A DNA stretch of 64,000 nucleotides from Trabulsiella guamensis ATCC 49490. Its GTDB lineage: Bacteria; Pseudomonadota; Gammaproteobacteria; Enterobacterales; Enterobacteriaceae. The stretch spans positions 62,001 through 126,000 of the forward strand of contig NZ_JMTB01000043.1 of NCBI RefSeq assembly GCF_000734965.1, written 5' to 3'. Shown one piece after another: positions 1 through 8,656 of this stretch. Each line of letters begins with the position of its first letter. The first letter of the stretch is position 1. The translations under genes were made by a program, and so were the position numbers. The notes under the pieces are model-generated. The model worked only from the letters and a program-made list of their open reading frames with translations. It did no database searches and had not been told where the DNA came from.

Positions 1-1018
1 AGAAAATGAGCGTAGCGACTGCGAAAGCAGACAGCCATAAACTCTGTGAAAGAACAGCCAGCGGATCCGCAAAAAGTATCGCGGCAATACAGCAACTCCA
101 GATCGACCACGGTGACCAGTGCCGTCCACGCAGGCGTAAACCGTAGAGGATCGCCAGCGCGGCGATAGTGCGTAGCGCTGGAGGCTGTAACCCGCTAAAC
201 AGGGCATAACCGAGTGCGCAGCCGAACCCCGCCAGCAACGGCGCTCGCCAGTTGATGTAGCGGCACGGCAGAAAAAACTGCAAGGCGCGAACCAGCAGCC
301 AGCCCAGCGAAGCGACCAGCGCGATATGTAAACCAGAAATAGCCATCAGATGCGACGTGCCGGTCTGTTGTAGCAGGCGTTTCACCTCCGCCGGAAGCGC
401 CAGTCGCTCGCCGGCACCGAGCGCCAGAATAACGGGCTGCCACGGGAGATCCGCAAGACTTGCCGTTAACGACGCCAGGTAACGAGCGCGCCAGCTACAT
501 GATGCGCTCAACGCCGTCGCTGACAGGAAACGACCAGAGATCGCCGTATGCCGGGCAAGTGCCGTACGCTGGCTGTCGAACCCACCTTCATTGAGTTGCC
601 CATGGACGGGCCGCATGCGGATAGTCATACTCCAGCGTTGCCCCGGACAGGCGGGTTGCGGCAAGTAGTTGCCATAGAACGAGACGGCGATAGCCGGGAA
701 TTGCCGCTTACCGTTCAGGCGGATAATTTTGCCGTGATGCGTGGTTTGCCCGTCAGTAGCAGTGAGGATGACGTCTGCCTGCTGATTTTTTCCGGTCAGG
801 GCATTAACTGGCCATAGCGTCTGGTGTGCCGCCAGGCATCCCCAACAGAAGAACAGTAGCGTCAGTGCGACGGGCCTCACCCCTGTCGTGCGAAGAAAGA
901 ACAACAAGACAGCCAGAACAACGATGCCCTTTATCAACAGTAAATCCGGTAACCGGGGCAATACGACCAGCGGTAAGATCCCGGAAACAACACACCAGGC
1001 GACTTGTGGTAAACGCAT
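1..1018 (-). CDS. comEC: ComEC/Rec2-family DNA uptake membrane protein, N-terminal part (truncated by window edge)
   Basis: The minus-strand frame is open from an ATG at 1018 to the window edge with no stop, giving about 339 residues of a protein that is about 750 residues in E. coli (formerly ycaI). The N-terminus is hydrophobic. A soluble stretch (about residues 60-150) corresponds to the ComEC OB-like region. The conserved competence-domain segment GTSHLMAISGLHIAL follows and leads into further membrane helices. In naturally competent bacteria ComEC forms the inner-membrane channel for single-stranded DNA; its role in enterics is unclear. It lies downstream of ihfB, as in E. coli. The family assignment is secure. 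The C-terminal metallo-beta-lactamase-like part is outside the window, so intactness cannot be judged. Confidence 0.88.
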   Translation of the reverse strand, partial: MRLPQVAWCVVSGILPLVVLPRLPDLLLIKGIVVLAVLLFFLRTTGVRPVALTLLFFCWGCLAAHQTLWPVNALTGKNQQADVILTATDGQTTHHGKIIRLNGKRQFPAIAVSFYGNYLPQPACPGQRWSMTIRMRPVHGQLNEGGFDSQRTALARHTAISGRFLSATALSASCSWRARYLASLTASLADLPWQPVILALGAGERLALPAEVKRLLQQTGTSHLMAISGLHIALVASLGWLLVRALQFFLPCRYINWRAPLLAGFGCALGYALFSGLQPPALRTIAALAILYGLRLRGRHWSPWSIWSCCIAAILFADPLAVLSQSLWLSAFAVATLIF

Positions 1019-1176
1019 CAGCACTCCTCTGTTTTTCACGAGTGTGACGCAGAACGGGAATGGGTGTCAGGATGTGGTTTTCGCCAATGCGGCGAGCACT
1101 GTAAGGAGATGGAGGCGTTGCATTAACACCACAACGATTTTGCGAGAAGGATTCCAGTACACCGGGAGGCGGCAAT

Positions 1177-1203
1177 AAAAAAAGCACCCAAAGGTGCTTT
1201 TTC
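1177..1203 (-). terminator. Rho-independent terminator downstream of ihfB
   Basis: The stem AAAGCACC/GGTGCTTT has a four-base loop and lies just past the ihfB stop. Read on the minus strand it is followed by a run of seven Ts. It also has a shorter T run on the plus strand, but no plus-strand gene ends here. Confidence 0.75.
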
Positions 1204-1223
1204 CAGCCGGGTTAACACTTAAC

Positions 1224-1511
1224 TCAGCTGCTGTAAATATTGGCGCGGTCGCGTAATTCTTTACCCGGTTTAAAGTGTGGAACATATTTACCTTCCAGAT
1301 CGACTTTATCACCTGTTTTAGGGTTACGCCCGGTGCGTGGTGCACGATAGTGTAAAGAGAAGCTGCCAAAACCGCGGATTTCAATGCGCTCACCCTGGGC
1401 CAGGGTCGTAGCCATGTGTTCCAGCATCTCTTTCACAGCATCTTCAACCGCTTTCGCAGGAATGTGAGATTGCTGGCTTGCAAGTCTTTCGATGAGCTCT
1501 GACTTGGTCAT
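1224..1511 (-). CDS. ihfB: Integration host factor subunit beta
   Basis: This 95-residue protein is one residue longer than E. coli IhfB and nearly identical to it, apart from the C-terminus ending in NIYSS. It is a DNABII-family subunit that pairs with IhfA to bind and sharply bend specific DNA sites in the nucleoid. The beta-arm signature [21 protein letters not shown] (about residues 46-66) carries the DNA-contacting arm with the intercalating proline. The ATG at 1511 is preceded by GGAGG on the minus strand. It sits between rpsA and comEC, the usual enteric order, and is followed by a terminator. Confidence 0.97.
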   Translation of the reverse strand: MTKSELIERLASQQSHIPAKAVEDAVKEMLEHMATTLAQGERIEIRGFGSFSLHYRAPRTGRNPKTGDKVDLEGKYVPHFKPGKELRDRANIYSS

Positions 1512-1554
1512 GATTCCTCCGGTTTCCTTTCAGGAAAGTTGGCTATCAGCTTAA

Positions 1555-1583
1555 ACAAGGGCGGCCGTAGCCGCCCTTTGTTG
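1555..1583 (-). terminator. Hairpin between rpsA and ihfB, probable rpsA terminator
   Basis: A perfect nine-base-pair GC-rich stem (AAGGGCGGC/GCCGCCCTT) with a CGTA loop lies between the rpsA stop and the ihfB start. On the minus strand it is followed by TTGTTTAAG, a poor U tract, so it may be a partial terminator or a processing site. The ihfB promoter must lie in the same 150 bp. Confidence 0.5.
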
Positions 1584-1663
1584 TTGATTACAGGACGAAA
1601 CCTGCAATCTGTCAAGTCTACTCATTAGACTTCAGGCGGTTACGCCCGAAGTTTCAGAGTAAC

Positions 1664-3337
1664 TTACTCGCCTTTAGCTGCTTTGAAAGCTTCAGCCATT
1701 GCGTTAGAGAAGTTGCCTTCTTCCTGTTTGTTGTTAACAGAAGCAATAGCATCTTTCTCGTCAGCTTCGTCTTTCGCACGGACAGACAGGCTGATTGCGC
1801 GGTTCTTACGGTCAACACCGGTGAACTTAGCTTCAACGTCGTCGCCCACGTTCAGCACGAGGGTCGCATCTTCAACGCGGTCACGGGAAGCTTCAGAAGC
1901 ACGCAGGTAACCTTCAACGCCGTCGGCCAGTTCTACGGTTGCGCCTTTCGCGTCAACTGCAGTCACTTTACCGTTTACGATGGCGCCTTTCTTGTTCAGT
2001 GCAACCCAGTTGTTGAACGGATCTTCTGCCAGCTGCTTAACGCCCAGGGAGATACGCTCACGCTCTGCGTCAACCTGCAGAACAACAGCAGCGATTTCGT
2101 CGCCTTTTTTGTATTCACGAACTGCTTCTTCGCCTGCAACGTTCCAGGAGATGTCAGACAGGTGAACCAGGCCGTCGATGCCGCCGTCCAGGCCGATGAA
2201 GATACCGAAGTCAGTGATAGACTTGATTTTACCTTCAACACGGTCGCCCTTATTGTGGGTTTCCGCGAACTGCTGCCACGGGTTAGATTTGCACTGCTTC
2301 AGACCCAGGGAGATACGACGACGTTCTTCGTCGATGTCCAGAACCATGACTTCCACAACATCGCCAACGTTAACAACTTTGGACGGGTGGATGTTTTTGT
2401 TGGTCCAGTCCATTTCGGAAACGTGAACCAGGCCTTCAACGCCTTCTTCGATTTCAACGAAGCAGCCGTAGTCGGTCAGGTTGGTCACACGACCAGTCAG
2501 TTTGGTACCTTCCGGGTAACGCTTAGCGATAGCTACCCACGGATCTTCGCCCAGCTGTTTCAGGCCGAGGGAAACACGGGTACGCTCGCGGTCGAACTTC
2601 AGCACTTTAACAGTGATTTCGTCGCCCACATTCACGATTTCGCTCGGATGCTTAACGCGTTTCCAGGCCATGTCAGTGATGTGCAGCAGGCCGTCAACGC
2701 CACCCAGATCAACGAATGCACCGTAGTCAGTGAGGTTCTTAACGATACCTTTAACTTCCATGCCTTCCTGCAGGTTTTCCAGCAGTTGATCGCGCTCTGC
2801 GCTGTTTTCAGATTCGATAACCGCACGGCGAGAAACAACAACGTTGTTGCGTTTCTGGTCCAGCTTGATCACTTTGAATTCAAGCTCTTTGCCTTCCAGG
2901 TGCAGGGTATCACGGACCGGACGTACGTCTACCAGGGAGCCCGGCAGGAACGCGCGAATACCGTTCAGCTCAACAGTGAAGCCACCCTTAACTTTGCCGT
3001 TGATAACACCGGTAACAGTTTCAGCGTCTTCGTAAGCTTTTTCCAGCGTGATCCAGGCTTCGTGACGTTTCGCTTTCTCACGGGACAGCAGAGTTTCACC
3101 GAAGCCGTCTTCTACTGCATCCAGAGCAACGTCAACTTCGTCACCGACCTGGATTTCCAGCTCGCCCTGGGCGTTTTTGAACTGCTCTGCCGGGATGGCG
3201 GATTCAGATTTCAGACCGGCATCAACCAGTACGACATCTTTATCGATAGCAACAACAACGCCGCGAACGATAGAACCCGGGCGGGTTTCGATTTCTTTTA
3301 AGGATTCTTCAAAAAGTTGAGCAAAAGATTCAGTCAT
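1664..3337 (-). CDS. rpsA: 30S ribosomal protein S1
   Basis: This is a 557-residue protein with the same length and architecture as E. coli S1. It has six S1/OB-fold repeats at roughly residues 21-87, 105-171, 192-260, 277-347, 364-434 and 451-520. Repeats 3 to 6 show the typical GxVxxxTDYGxFV and GLVHxSxM motifs. The first two repeats anchor the protein to the 30S subunit and the others bind mRNA, allowing initiation on structured or weakly led messages. It lies downstream of cmk, as in E. coli. S1 represses its own translation through its leader, which would lie within 3338-3458. No anomalies were seen. Confidence 0.98.
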   Translation of the reverse strand: MTESFAQLFEESLKEIETRPGSIVRGVVVAIDKDVVLVDAGLKSESAIPAEQFKNAQGELEIQVGDEVDVALDAVEDGFGETLLSREKAKRHEAWITLEKAYEDAETVTGVINGKVKGGFTVELNGIRAFLPGSLVDVRPVRDTLHLEGKELEFKVIKLDQKRNNVVVSRRAVIESENSAERDQLLENLQEGMEVKGIVKNLTDYGAFVDLGGVDGLLHITDMAWKRVKHPSEIVNVGDEITVKVLKFDRERTRVSLGLKQLGEDPWVAIAKRYPEGTKLTGRVTNLTDYGCFVEIEEGVEGLVHVSEMDWTNKNIHPSKVVNVGDVVEVMVLDIDEERRRISLGLKQCKSNPWQQFAETHNKGDRVEGKIKSITDFGIFIGLDGGIDGLVHLSDISWNVAGEEAVREYKKGDEIAAVVLQVDAERERISLGVKQLAEDPFNNWVALNKKGAIVNGKVTAVDAKGATVELADGVEGYLRASEASRDRVEDATLVLNVGDDVEAKFTGVDRKNRAISLSVRAKDEADEKDAIASVNNKQEEGNFSNAMAEAFKAAKGE

Positions 3338-3458
3338 GTTTAATCTTCAGGTTAATATTAACGTCCACCTGGCTTCATGCCGGATGGGGTTGTTTCACAT
3401 ACCCGCTAACATTCCATTGCTGCGGGGGTACTGCAAGAATTCTGAGGCGTCTCGCCGG

Positions 3459-4145
3459 TTATTCGGCGGAGGCCAGTTTTTGGCGCGCGTATTGTAACGC
3501 TTTTTCAATCACTTGCTCAATGCTTAATCGTGTGGAATCCAGCACTAAAGCATCGGCCGCAGGAACCAGAGGCGCCACCGCACGGTTGCGGTCACGGTCA
3601 TCACGTTCCTTTATCTCTGCCAAAAGGCGCTCAAAGTTAACACTAAAGCCCTTCTCCTGCAACTGCAGCATACGGCGGTGCGCCCGCTCTTCCGATGACG
3701 CGTCAAGGAAAATTTTCACTGGCGCATCAGGGAAAACGACGGTTCCCATATCCCGACCATCAGCAATCAGACCCGGGGCTTCGCGAAACGCGCGCTGACG
3801 ACGCAGCAACGCCTCACGTACACGGGGGAACGCAGCCACCTGCGACGCGGCGTTTGCCACTTCCTGTGTCCGAATTTCACCACTGACATCTTCACCTTCG
3901 AGGATCACTTCCAGAGTGCCGTCAGTTGAGACAAACCGGACATCCAGGTGCGCCGCCAGCGGGACCAACGCTTCTTCTGATGCCACGTCCACATGATGAT
4001 GTAATGCCGCCAGTGCCAGCACGCGGTATATCGCGCCTGAATCTAACAGATGCCACTGCAATGCTTCCGCCATTGCCTTGCACAAGGTTCCTTTACCTGC
4101 ACCGCTTGGCCCATCAATGGTGATTACCGGGGCAATTGCCGTCAT
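3459..4145 (-). CDS. cmk: Cytidylate kinase
   Basis: This 228-residue enzyme phosphorylates CMP and dCMP with ATP in the cytoplasm to supply CDP/dCDP. The P-loop GPSGAGKG lies near residues 12-19, and the [12 protein letters not shown] segment and the arginine-rich lid ([15 protein letters not shown]) are characteristic of bacterial Cmk. A longer in-frame extension exists to 4229. The ATG at 4145 is chosen because CTGAAGGAG lies just upstream and it gives the family length (E. coli 227). It precedes rpsA, the classic cmk-rpsA arrangement. Confidence 0.96.
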   Translation of the reverse strand: MTAIAPVITIDGPSGAGKGTLCKAMAEALQWHLLDSGAIYRVLALAALHHHVDVASEEALVPLAAHLDVRFVSTDGTLEVILEGEDVSGEIRTQEVANAASQVAAFPRVREALLRRQRAFREAPGLIADGRDMGTVVFPDAPVKIFLDASSEERAHRRMLQLQEKGFSVNFERLLAEIKERDDRDRNRAVAPLVPAADALVLDSTRLSIEQVIEKALQYARQKLASAE

Positions 4146-4276
4146 CTTTTTCTCCTTCAGCAAGGCATAGTTACATAAACGCCGCGCATTATACTCGCCA
4201 AAGCACCAGACCGTTACTACTGCATGCAAAATGCAGACAACCGGTAGCGAATTGTATGAGAATTAAGCAAGTATAG

Positions 4277-4299
4277 TGGGCTGACGCCGCGTCAGCCCA
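4277..4299. terminator. Hairpin between ycaL and cmk, weak terminator candidate
   Basis: TGGGCTGAC and GTCAGCCCA form a perfect nine-base-pair stem with a five-base loop in the ycaL-cmk gap. On the minus strand no clear U tract follows (CTATACTT), so termination is uncertain. Confidence 0.4.
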
Positions 4300-4319
4300 A
4301 AAGATGACGAGTTTTACTT

Positions 4320-5078
4320 TTATTTATCTTCGGCAATGCGATCGCGAATATGCTGCGCGCGATCAGCAGAGGTGGGATGAGAATCCATCAGGGATTTAGC
4401 GCGTCCGGCATCCATGGTCGCGAATTTATCGAAGGCGCTGACTAACCCTTCGCGCTTAATGCCGCGTTTTTTCAGCAGATCATAAGAGAAGTCATCGGCA
4501 TCGGATTCCTGGCTACGGGAAAAAGCTGAATTAATCACGCCTTCCGCTAAATCGCCCAGCTGCGATTGCGAAAGCTGTGCCGCCACGCCGCTGGTGGCGG
4601 AGACTGCATCACGGGCGGCGAGTGTGGCATACGCTGTTTGCATCGCTTTACGGGAATGCCCTAACGAAACGTGACCCAGTTCGTGACCGAGTACCCCTTC
4701 GATTTCGTTGTCGGTCATCATATCCATCAGGCCAGAATAGACGCGCACGCAGCCGTTAGCCATGGCCCAGGCGTTAATGTCGCGGGTCATATAGACCTTG
4801 TAGTTGACCGCGGTGCCGTCGATGTTATTGCCCAGCGCTTTGGCGATTTTTTTCAGTCGTTTCGAATATTTGCTGGAAGCGCCCGCCAGTTGGTTTTCGC
4901 TGTCCATCTGTTTGCAGCTGCTGTTGCTGAGCGATTTAACGTCTGCATCTGACAGCGTCATCGCGTTATAGGCAGACATACCTGAGCTGGCAATCAGATC
5001 ACCGTTGACGCCATTTTTGCACCCTGCCAGCAGGACGGCGCCGAACGTGAGCGCCAGTGCGAGTTTTGTATTCTTCAT
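4320..5078 (-). CDS. ycaL: YcaL, M48-family lipoprotein metallopeptidase
   Basis: This protein of about 252 residues has a lipoprotein signal (LTFGAVLLAGC, lipobox LLAG-Cys), so it should be a periplasmic lipoprotein. The zinc-protease motif HELGH is at about residue 137 and a downstream SDADDFSYDLL segment would supply the third zinc ligand. YcaL is related to BepA (YfgC) and LoiP. In E. coli it degrades LptD stalled on the BAM complex early in assembly, which I infer here from homology. The start at 5078 (MKNTK) is preferred over the in-frame ATG at 5087 because it matches E. coli. It lies between aroA and cmk as in E. coli. Confidence 0.92.
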   Translation of the reverse strand: MKNTKLALALTFGAVLLAGCKNGVNGDLIASSGMSAYNAMTLSDADVKSLSNSSCKQMDSENQLAGASSKYSKRLKKIAKALGNNIDGTAVNYKVYMTRDINAWAMANGCVRVYSGLMDMMTDNEIEGVLGHELGHVSLGHSRKAMQTAYATLAARDAVSATSGVAAQLSQSQLGDLAEGVINSAFSRSQESDADDFSYDLLKKRGIKREGLVSAFDKFATMDAGRAKSLMDSHPTSADRAQHIRDRIAEDK

Positions 5079-5221
5079 ATATATCATCCACTGATAACCA
5101 TAATTAAAACATATAAATCAACAAGTTGAATCAGTGATAAAGATAACACCCGACGGAGAAGTGAAAAAGTTCAGAAGCAGACATGAAAACGCCGACCCAT
5201 CGGTCGGCGCTAATGACGTGA

Positions 5222-6508
5222 TTACGCCAGCGTACTGATGCGCGCCAGCTGGTCGAAATAGTCAGGGAAGGTTTTCGCGGTACATTTTGGATCGAGAATA
5301 GTGACCGGCGTATCGGACAACGCCACCAGCGAGAAACACATTGCCATGCGATGATCGTTATAGGTCGCAATCTCGGCGAAAGTCAGTTCAACCGGCGGCG
5401 TCACGCGAATATAATCTTCGCCCTCTTCCACTTCGGCCCCCACCTTGCGCAGCTCCGTTGCCATCGCATACAGACGATCCGTTTCCTTCACGCGCCAGTT
5501 ATAGATGTTGCGCAGCGTTGTCGTACCGTTGGCAAACAGTGCCGTGGTAGCGATGGTCATTGCCGCATCCGGGATATGGTTCATGTCCATATCAATGGCA
5601 TTCAGTTCGCCCCGGGTACAGAGGATGAAATCATCGCCCCAGGTAATGGTCGCGCCCATTTTTTCCAGAACGTCGGCAAAACGGATGTCGCCCTGCACGC
5701 TGTTGCGGCCAATGCCGGTGACTTTGACTGTTCCGCCTTTGATGGCGGCGGCGGCGAGGAAATAAGATGCCGAGGACGCATCGCCCTCCACCAGATACGC
5801 GCCCGGAGACTGATAATGCTGCGCACCGCGCACAACAAAGCGCTGATAGTTCTGGTTTTCAACCTCCACACCGAAGGTTTTCATCAGGTGCAGTGTGATA
5901 TCGATGTACGGTTTCGAGACCAGATCGCCTTTAATAGTGATGGTTGTGTCCTGCGGTGCCAGCGGCGCGGCCATCAGCAATGCCGTCAAAAACTGGCTGG
6001 AAACGCTACCGTCAACCTCAACGTTACCGCCAGTAAAGCCCCCGCGCAGGCGCAACGGCGGGTAATTTTCTTGTTCGAGATAGTCAATCCCTGCCCCGCC
6101 CTGGCGAAGTGCATCAACCAGATGACCAATCGGGCGTTCTTTCATGCGCGGTTCACCGGTCAGCACCACCGCATCGTGGCGCCCCAGACACAGCGCGGCT
6201 GCCAGCGGGCGCATCGCCGTTCCGGCATTGCCGAGAAAGAGTTCCAGCGCGTGATCAGTTTGCAGCGGCCCGCCGTTACCGGTTACTTCGCAGCGGGTTC
6301 GGTCAGCAGAAAGCGTGTAATGAACTCCCAGCGCACTCAGCGCATTCAGCATGTGGCGCACGTCGTCGCTGTCCAGCAAATTGGTCAGCACGGTAGTGCC
6401 ATTGGCTAATGCAGCCAGCAGCAAGGCGCGATTCGAAACACTCTTCGAACCAGGCAGATTGATGGTGCCATCCACCCGCGCGATGGGTTGTAACGTCAGG
6501 GATTCCAT
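5222..6508 (-). CDS. aroA: 3-phosphoshikimate 1-carboxyvinyltransferase (EPSP synthase)
   Basis: This is the 428-residue sixth enzyme of the shikimate pathway, joining shikimate-3-phosphate and phosphoenolpyruvate in the cytoplasm. Family motifs are intact: [15 protein letters not shown] near the N-terminus, [15 protein letters not shown] around residue 95 (class I, with the glycine and proline typical of glyphosate-sensitive enzymes), the [17 protein letters not shown] loop and [11 protein letters not shown] near the C-terminus. The ATG at 6508 gives the E. coli N-terminus MESLTLQP; an upstream in-frame ATG at 6517 is less likely. It is the second gene of a serC-aroA operon, with a hairpin between the two genes. 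Confidence 0.97.
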   Translation of the reverse strand: MESLTLQPIARVDGTINLPGSKSVSNRALLLAALANGTTVLTNLLDSDDVRHMLNALSALGVHYTLSADRTRCEVTGNGGPLQTDHALELFLGNAGTAMRPLAAALCLGRHDAVVLTGEPRMKERPIGHLVDALRQGGAGIDYLEQENYPPLRLRGGFTGGNVEVDGSVSSQFLTALLMAAPLAPQDTTITIKGDLVSKPYIDITLHLMKTFGVEVENQNYQRFVVRGAQHYQSPGAYLVEGDASSASYFLAAAAIKGGTVKVTGIGRNSVQGDIRFADVLEKMGATITWGDDFILCTRGELNAIDMDMNHIPDAAMTIATTALFANGTTTLRNIYNWRVKETDRLYAMATELRKVGAEVEEGEDYIRVTPPVELTFAEIATYNDHRMAMCFSLVALSDTPVTILDPKCTAKTFPDYFDQLARISTLA

Positions 6509-6533
6509 GAAACTCAACTCTCAAAAACAGGTC

Positions 6534-6564
6534 AATAAAAACCCCGCAGCGAAGCTACGGGGGT
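6534..6564 (-). terminator. Intercistronic terminator/attenuator between serC and aroA
   Basis: On the minus strand ACCCC.GTAGC, a short loop and GCT.CGGGGT form a stem followed by TTTTTATT, just ahead of the aroA start. A terminator between two operon genes would lower aroA expression relative to serC. A similar partial terminator is known between serC and aroA in E. coli and Salmonella. Confidence 0.62.
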
Positions 6565-6579
6565 GAAAAGGCAGTCAGG

Positions 6580-7665
6580 TTAACCGCGACGACGTTCGAA
6601 ATCCTGCATGAAGTCGGTCAGCGCTTTTACGCCTTCCAGCGGCATCGCGTTATAAATTGAGGCACGCATACCGCCCACAACACGGTGACCTTTCAGAGCA
6701 TGAAGTCCTGCGGCAAACGACTCCTCAAGGAACAGTTTGTCGAGCGAACTGTCTGCGAGCTGGAACGGGATGTTCATGCGCGAACGGTTAGCGGGTGAAA
6801 CGTCATTACGGTAAAAATCACTGCGATCAATGATGCTGTACAGCAGTTCCGCTTTTTGCTGGTTGATGCTGTTCATGGCCGCGACGCCGCCCTGCTTTTT
6901 CAGCCATTTAAATACCAGACCTGCCAGATACCAGGCAAAAGTCGGCGGCGTGTTGAACATCGAGTCGTTGTCGCTGAGCACGGTGTAGTCGAGAATCGAC
7001 GGGCAGGCAGTCTGCGATTTACCGAGCAAATCTTCGCGAACGATCACCAGTGTCAGCCCTGCCGGGCCGATGTTTTTCTGCGCCCCCGCATAGATGGCGC
7101 CATAGCGGCTCACATCCAGCGGATGAGACAGAATAGAAGAAGAGAAATCCGCCGTGACGATGGCGTCGCCGAAATCCGGCGTTTCATGAATGGCGATGCC
7201 ATCAATGGTTTCGTTAGGGCAATAATGCAGATAGGCAGCGTCATCGCTGAGTTGCCATTCGCGCATTGGCTTTACAGCGCGCAGGCCATCGACTGTCACT
7301 TTGGCATCAATGACATTCGGTGTGCAGTATTTCCTCGCTTCTTTGACGGCACTGGCCGCCCAGTAGCCTGCATCAACGTAGTCCGCGGTGGTTTTGTCAC
7401 CCAGCAGGTTCAGCGGAATACCGGCAAACTGCCCGCGACCGCCACCGTGACAGAACAAAACTTTATAACTGGAGGGGATGTTCAGCAGATCGCGAAAATC
7501 CTTTTCTGCCTCTTCCGCGACCTGAATAAATTCTTTTCCGCGATGGCTGACTTCCATCACCGAGGTACCTAAACCTTGCCAGTCACACAGTTCCTGTTGC
7601 GCCTGTTTAAGTACCTCGGCCGGTAACATTGCCGGACCAGAACTAAAATTGTAGACCTGACTCAT
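6580..7665 (-). CDS. serC: Phosphoserine aminotransferase
   Basis: This 361-residue class-V PLP-dependent aminotransferase makes phosphoserine from 3-phosphohydroxypyruvate and glutamate. It also serves pyridoxal phosphate synthesis through 4-phosphohydroxythreonine. The start [15 protein letters not shown] is the family N-terminus. The PLP lysine lies in [11 protein letters not shown] at about residue 198, and [15 protein letters not shown] near residue 75 contributes to cofactor binding. It is first gene of the serC-aroA operon, which couples serine, pyridoxine and aromatic amino acid synthesis. Confidence 0.97.
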   Translation of the reverse strand: MSQVYNFSSGPAMLPAEVLKQAQQELCDWQGLGTSVMEVSHRGKEFIQVAEEAEKDFRDLLNIPSSYKVLFCHGGGRGQFAGIPLNLLGDKTTADYVDAGYWAASAVKEARKYCTPNVIDAKVTVDGLRAVKPMREWQLSDDAAYLHYCPNETIDGIAIHETPDFGDAIVTADFSSSILSHPLDVSRYGAIYAGAQKNIGPAGLTLVIVREDLLGKSQTACPSILDYTVLSDNDSMFNTPPTFAWYLAGLVFKWLKKQGGVAAMNSINQQKAELLYSIIDRSDFYRNDVSPANRSRMNIPFQLADSSLDKLFLEESFAAGLHALKGHRVVGGMRASIYNAMPLEGVKALTDFMQDFERRRG

Positions 7666-7827
7666 TTCCCCTCACCACGCTAATTTGCCATAAAAAATCC
7701 TGTGGATATCGGTTTTATCATTCAGTGACACGCGCCGCAATGGCTAATAACGGCCACAGGGGAAATGTGGACGGCTTCACACAACAGGATCGACCAGCCC
7801 GGCAGTAAAAAACCGACAAAATGGCTA

Positions 7828-8520
7828 TCAGGTCACCCGAACAGCTTTACTCGCCTTCGACCATTCCGGGTGCCCGCAGCGAGGGCATACCAGCCTGTCG
7901 CCTGCCGCCATTTTCCGTACAGCGCTGCAACGTACACAGGCGTAGTCATTTTGTTCGGGCATGACGGTAAACCTCTCATTGCAGTGTTCCGGCAGAATCG
8001 TCAGTCCTTTTTTTACCTCATCGTCAGGGTAGTAATAAACACTGACCTGGCCGTTGGTTTCCATGATCGCCAGGCGAACCTGCCCCAGTTGCTCGACACC
8101 ACGCAGCCGCAGTTCCATGAAGAACTCAAATTCGGTTAAATTTTCAGCGTTCAGTTTTTCCCACGCCAGTTGTCCGTTTTCAATGACCACCACCGGTTTC
8201 CCTTCGAGTAAATCCTCCAGTTTTTCGCTGCGCGACATCAGCCACATCACCAACCGGTACAGCAGTGCCAGAGAGACAAACACCACCAGCACTGGCAGCA
8301 TCGGGACATCGTCATAAAACGCCACATCCCCCGCCGCCGACCCCAGTGTCAGGATGATCAGCACCTCAAAAAGCGACATCTGGCGCACGCCGCGTCGACC
8401 GGTGATCTTGAGGAAGATAAATACCAGTACGAAGGTGTAGACACTGCGTAATGCCACTTCCCACAAAAAGTCGAACGGCACTTTGTCCAGCGCCATGCGT
8501 TGCCAGTCAAATGCTTTCAT
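7828..8520 (-). CDS. ycaP: YcaP, DUF421 inner-membrane protein
   Basis: This 230-residue protein starts with about three membrane helices (residues 15-90), then a soluble DUF421/YetF-type domain with the KPVVVIENGQLAWEKLN segment. The C-terminus carries two CxxC pairs (CVRCSA near residue 197 and CPRCGH near residue 217) that look like a zinc ribbon; the E. coli protein has the same feature. The function of the family is not established. It lies between serC and ycaO, divergent from ycaO, exactly as in E. coli. Confidence 0.9.
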   Translation of the reverse strand: MKAFDWQRMALDKVPFDFLWEVALRSVYTFVLVFIFLKITGRRGVRQMSLFEVLIILTLGSAAGDVAFYDDVPMLPVLVVFVSLALLYRLVMWLMSRSEKLEDLLEGKPVVVIENGQLAWEKLNAENLTEFEFFMELRLRGVEQLGQVRLAIMETNGQVSVYYYPDDEVKKGLTILPEHCNERFTVMPEQNDYACVRCSAVRKMAAGDRLVCPRCGHPEWSKASKAVRVT

Positions 8521-8656
8521 TTTTTTCCTCGTTCCGTCTGTAATTGCTGTTAAGCGTAGCCTGGTTGTTTATTTTCGTCGGCAGCGCCGCGAAGATAGCG
8601 CCTGTCAGGCAAAACCCGTATCATTGCGCGCTTTACGTACGAACTAAGTGATCGCC

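Noticed and set aside
1-1018. Suspected frameshift in comEC, because only short complete ORFs appear here.
   Set aside because: Careful translation shows one open frame from 1018 to the window edge that follows ComEC throughout. It looked broken only because its stop is outside the window.
2162-3301. Long plus-strand ORF (379 residues) opposite rpsA.
   Set aside because: It is an antisense shadow of the strongly codon-biased rpsA; the translation has no domain features. The same reasoning removes the long ORFs opposite ycaO (8897-10180), pflB (11754-12656 and 12876-14120), aroA (5351-6409), serC (6856-7572) and clpA (30606-31832).
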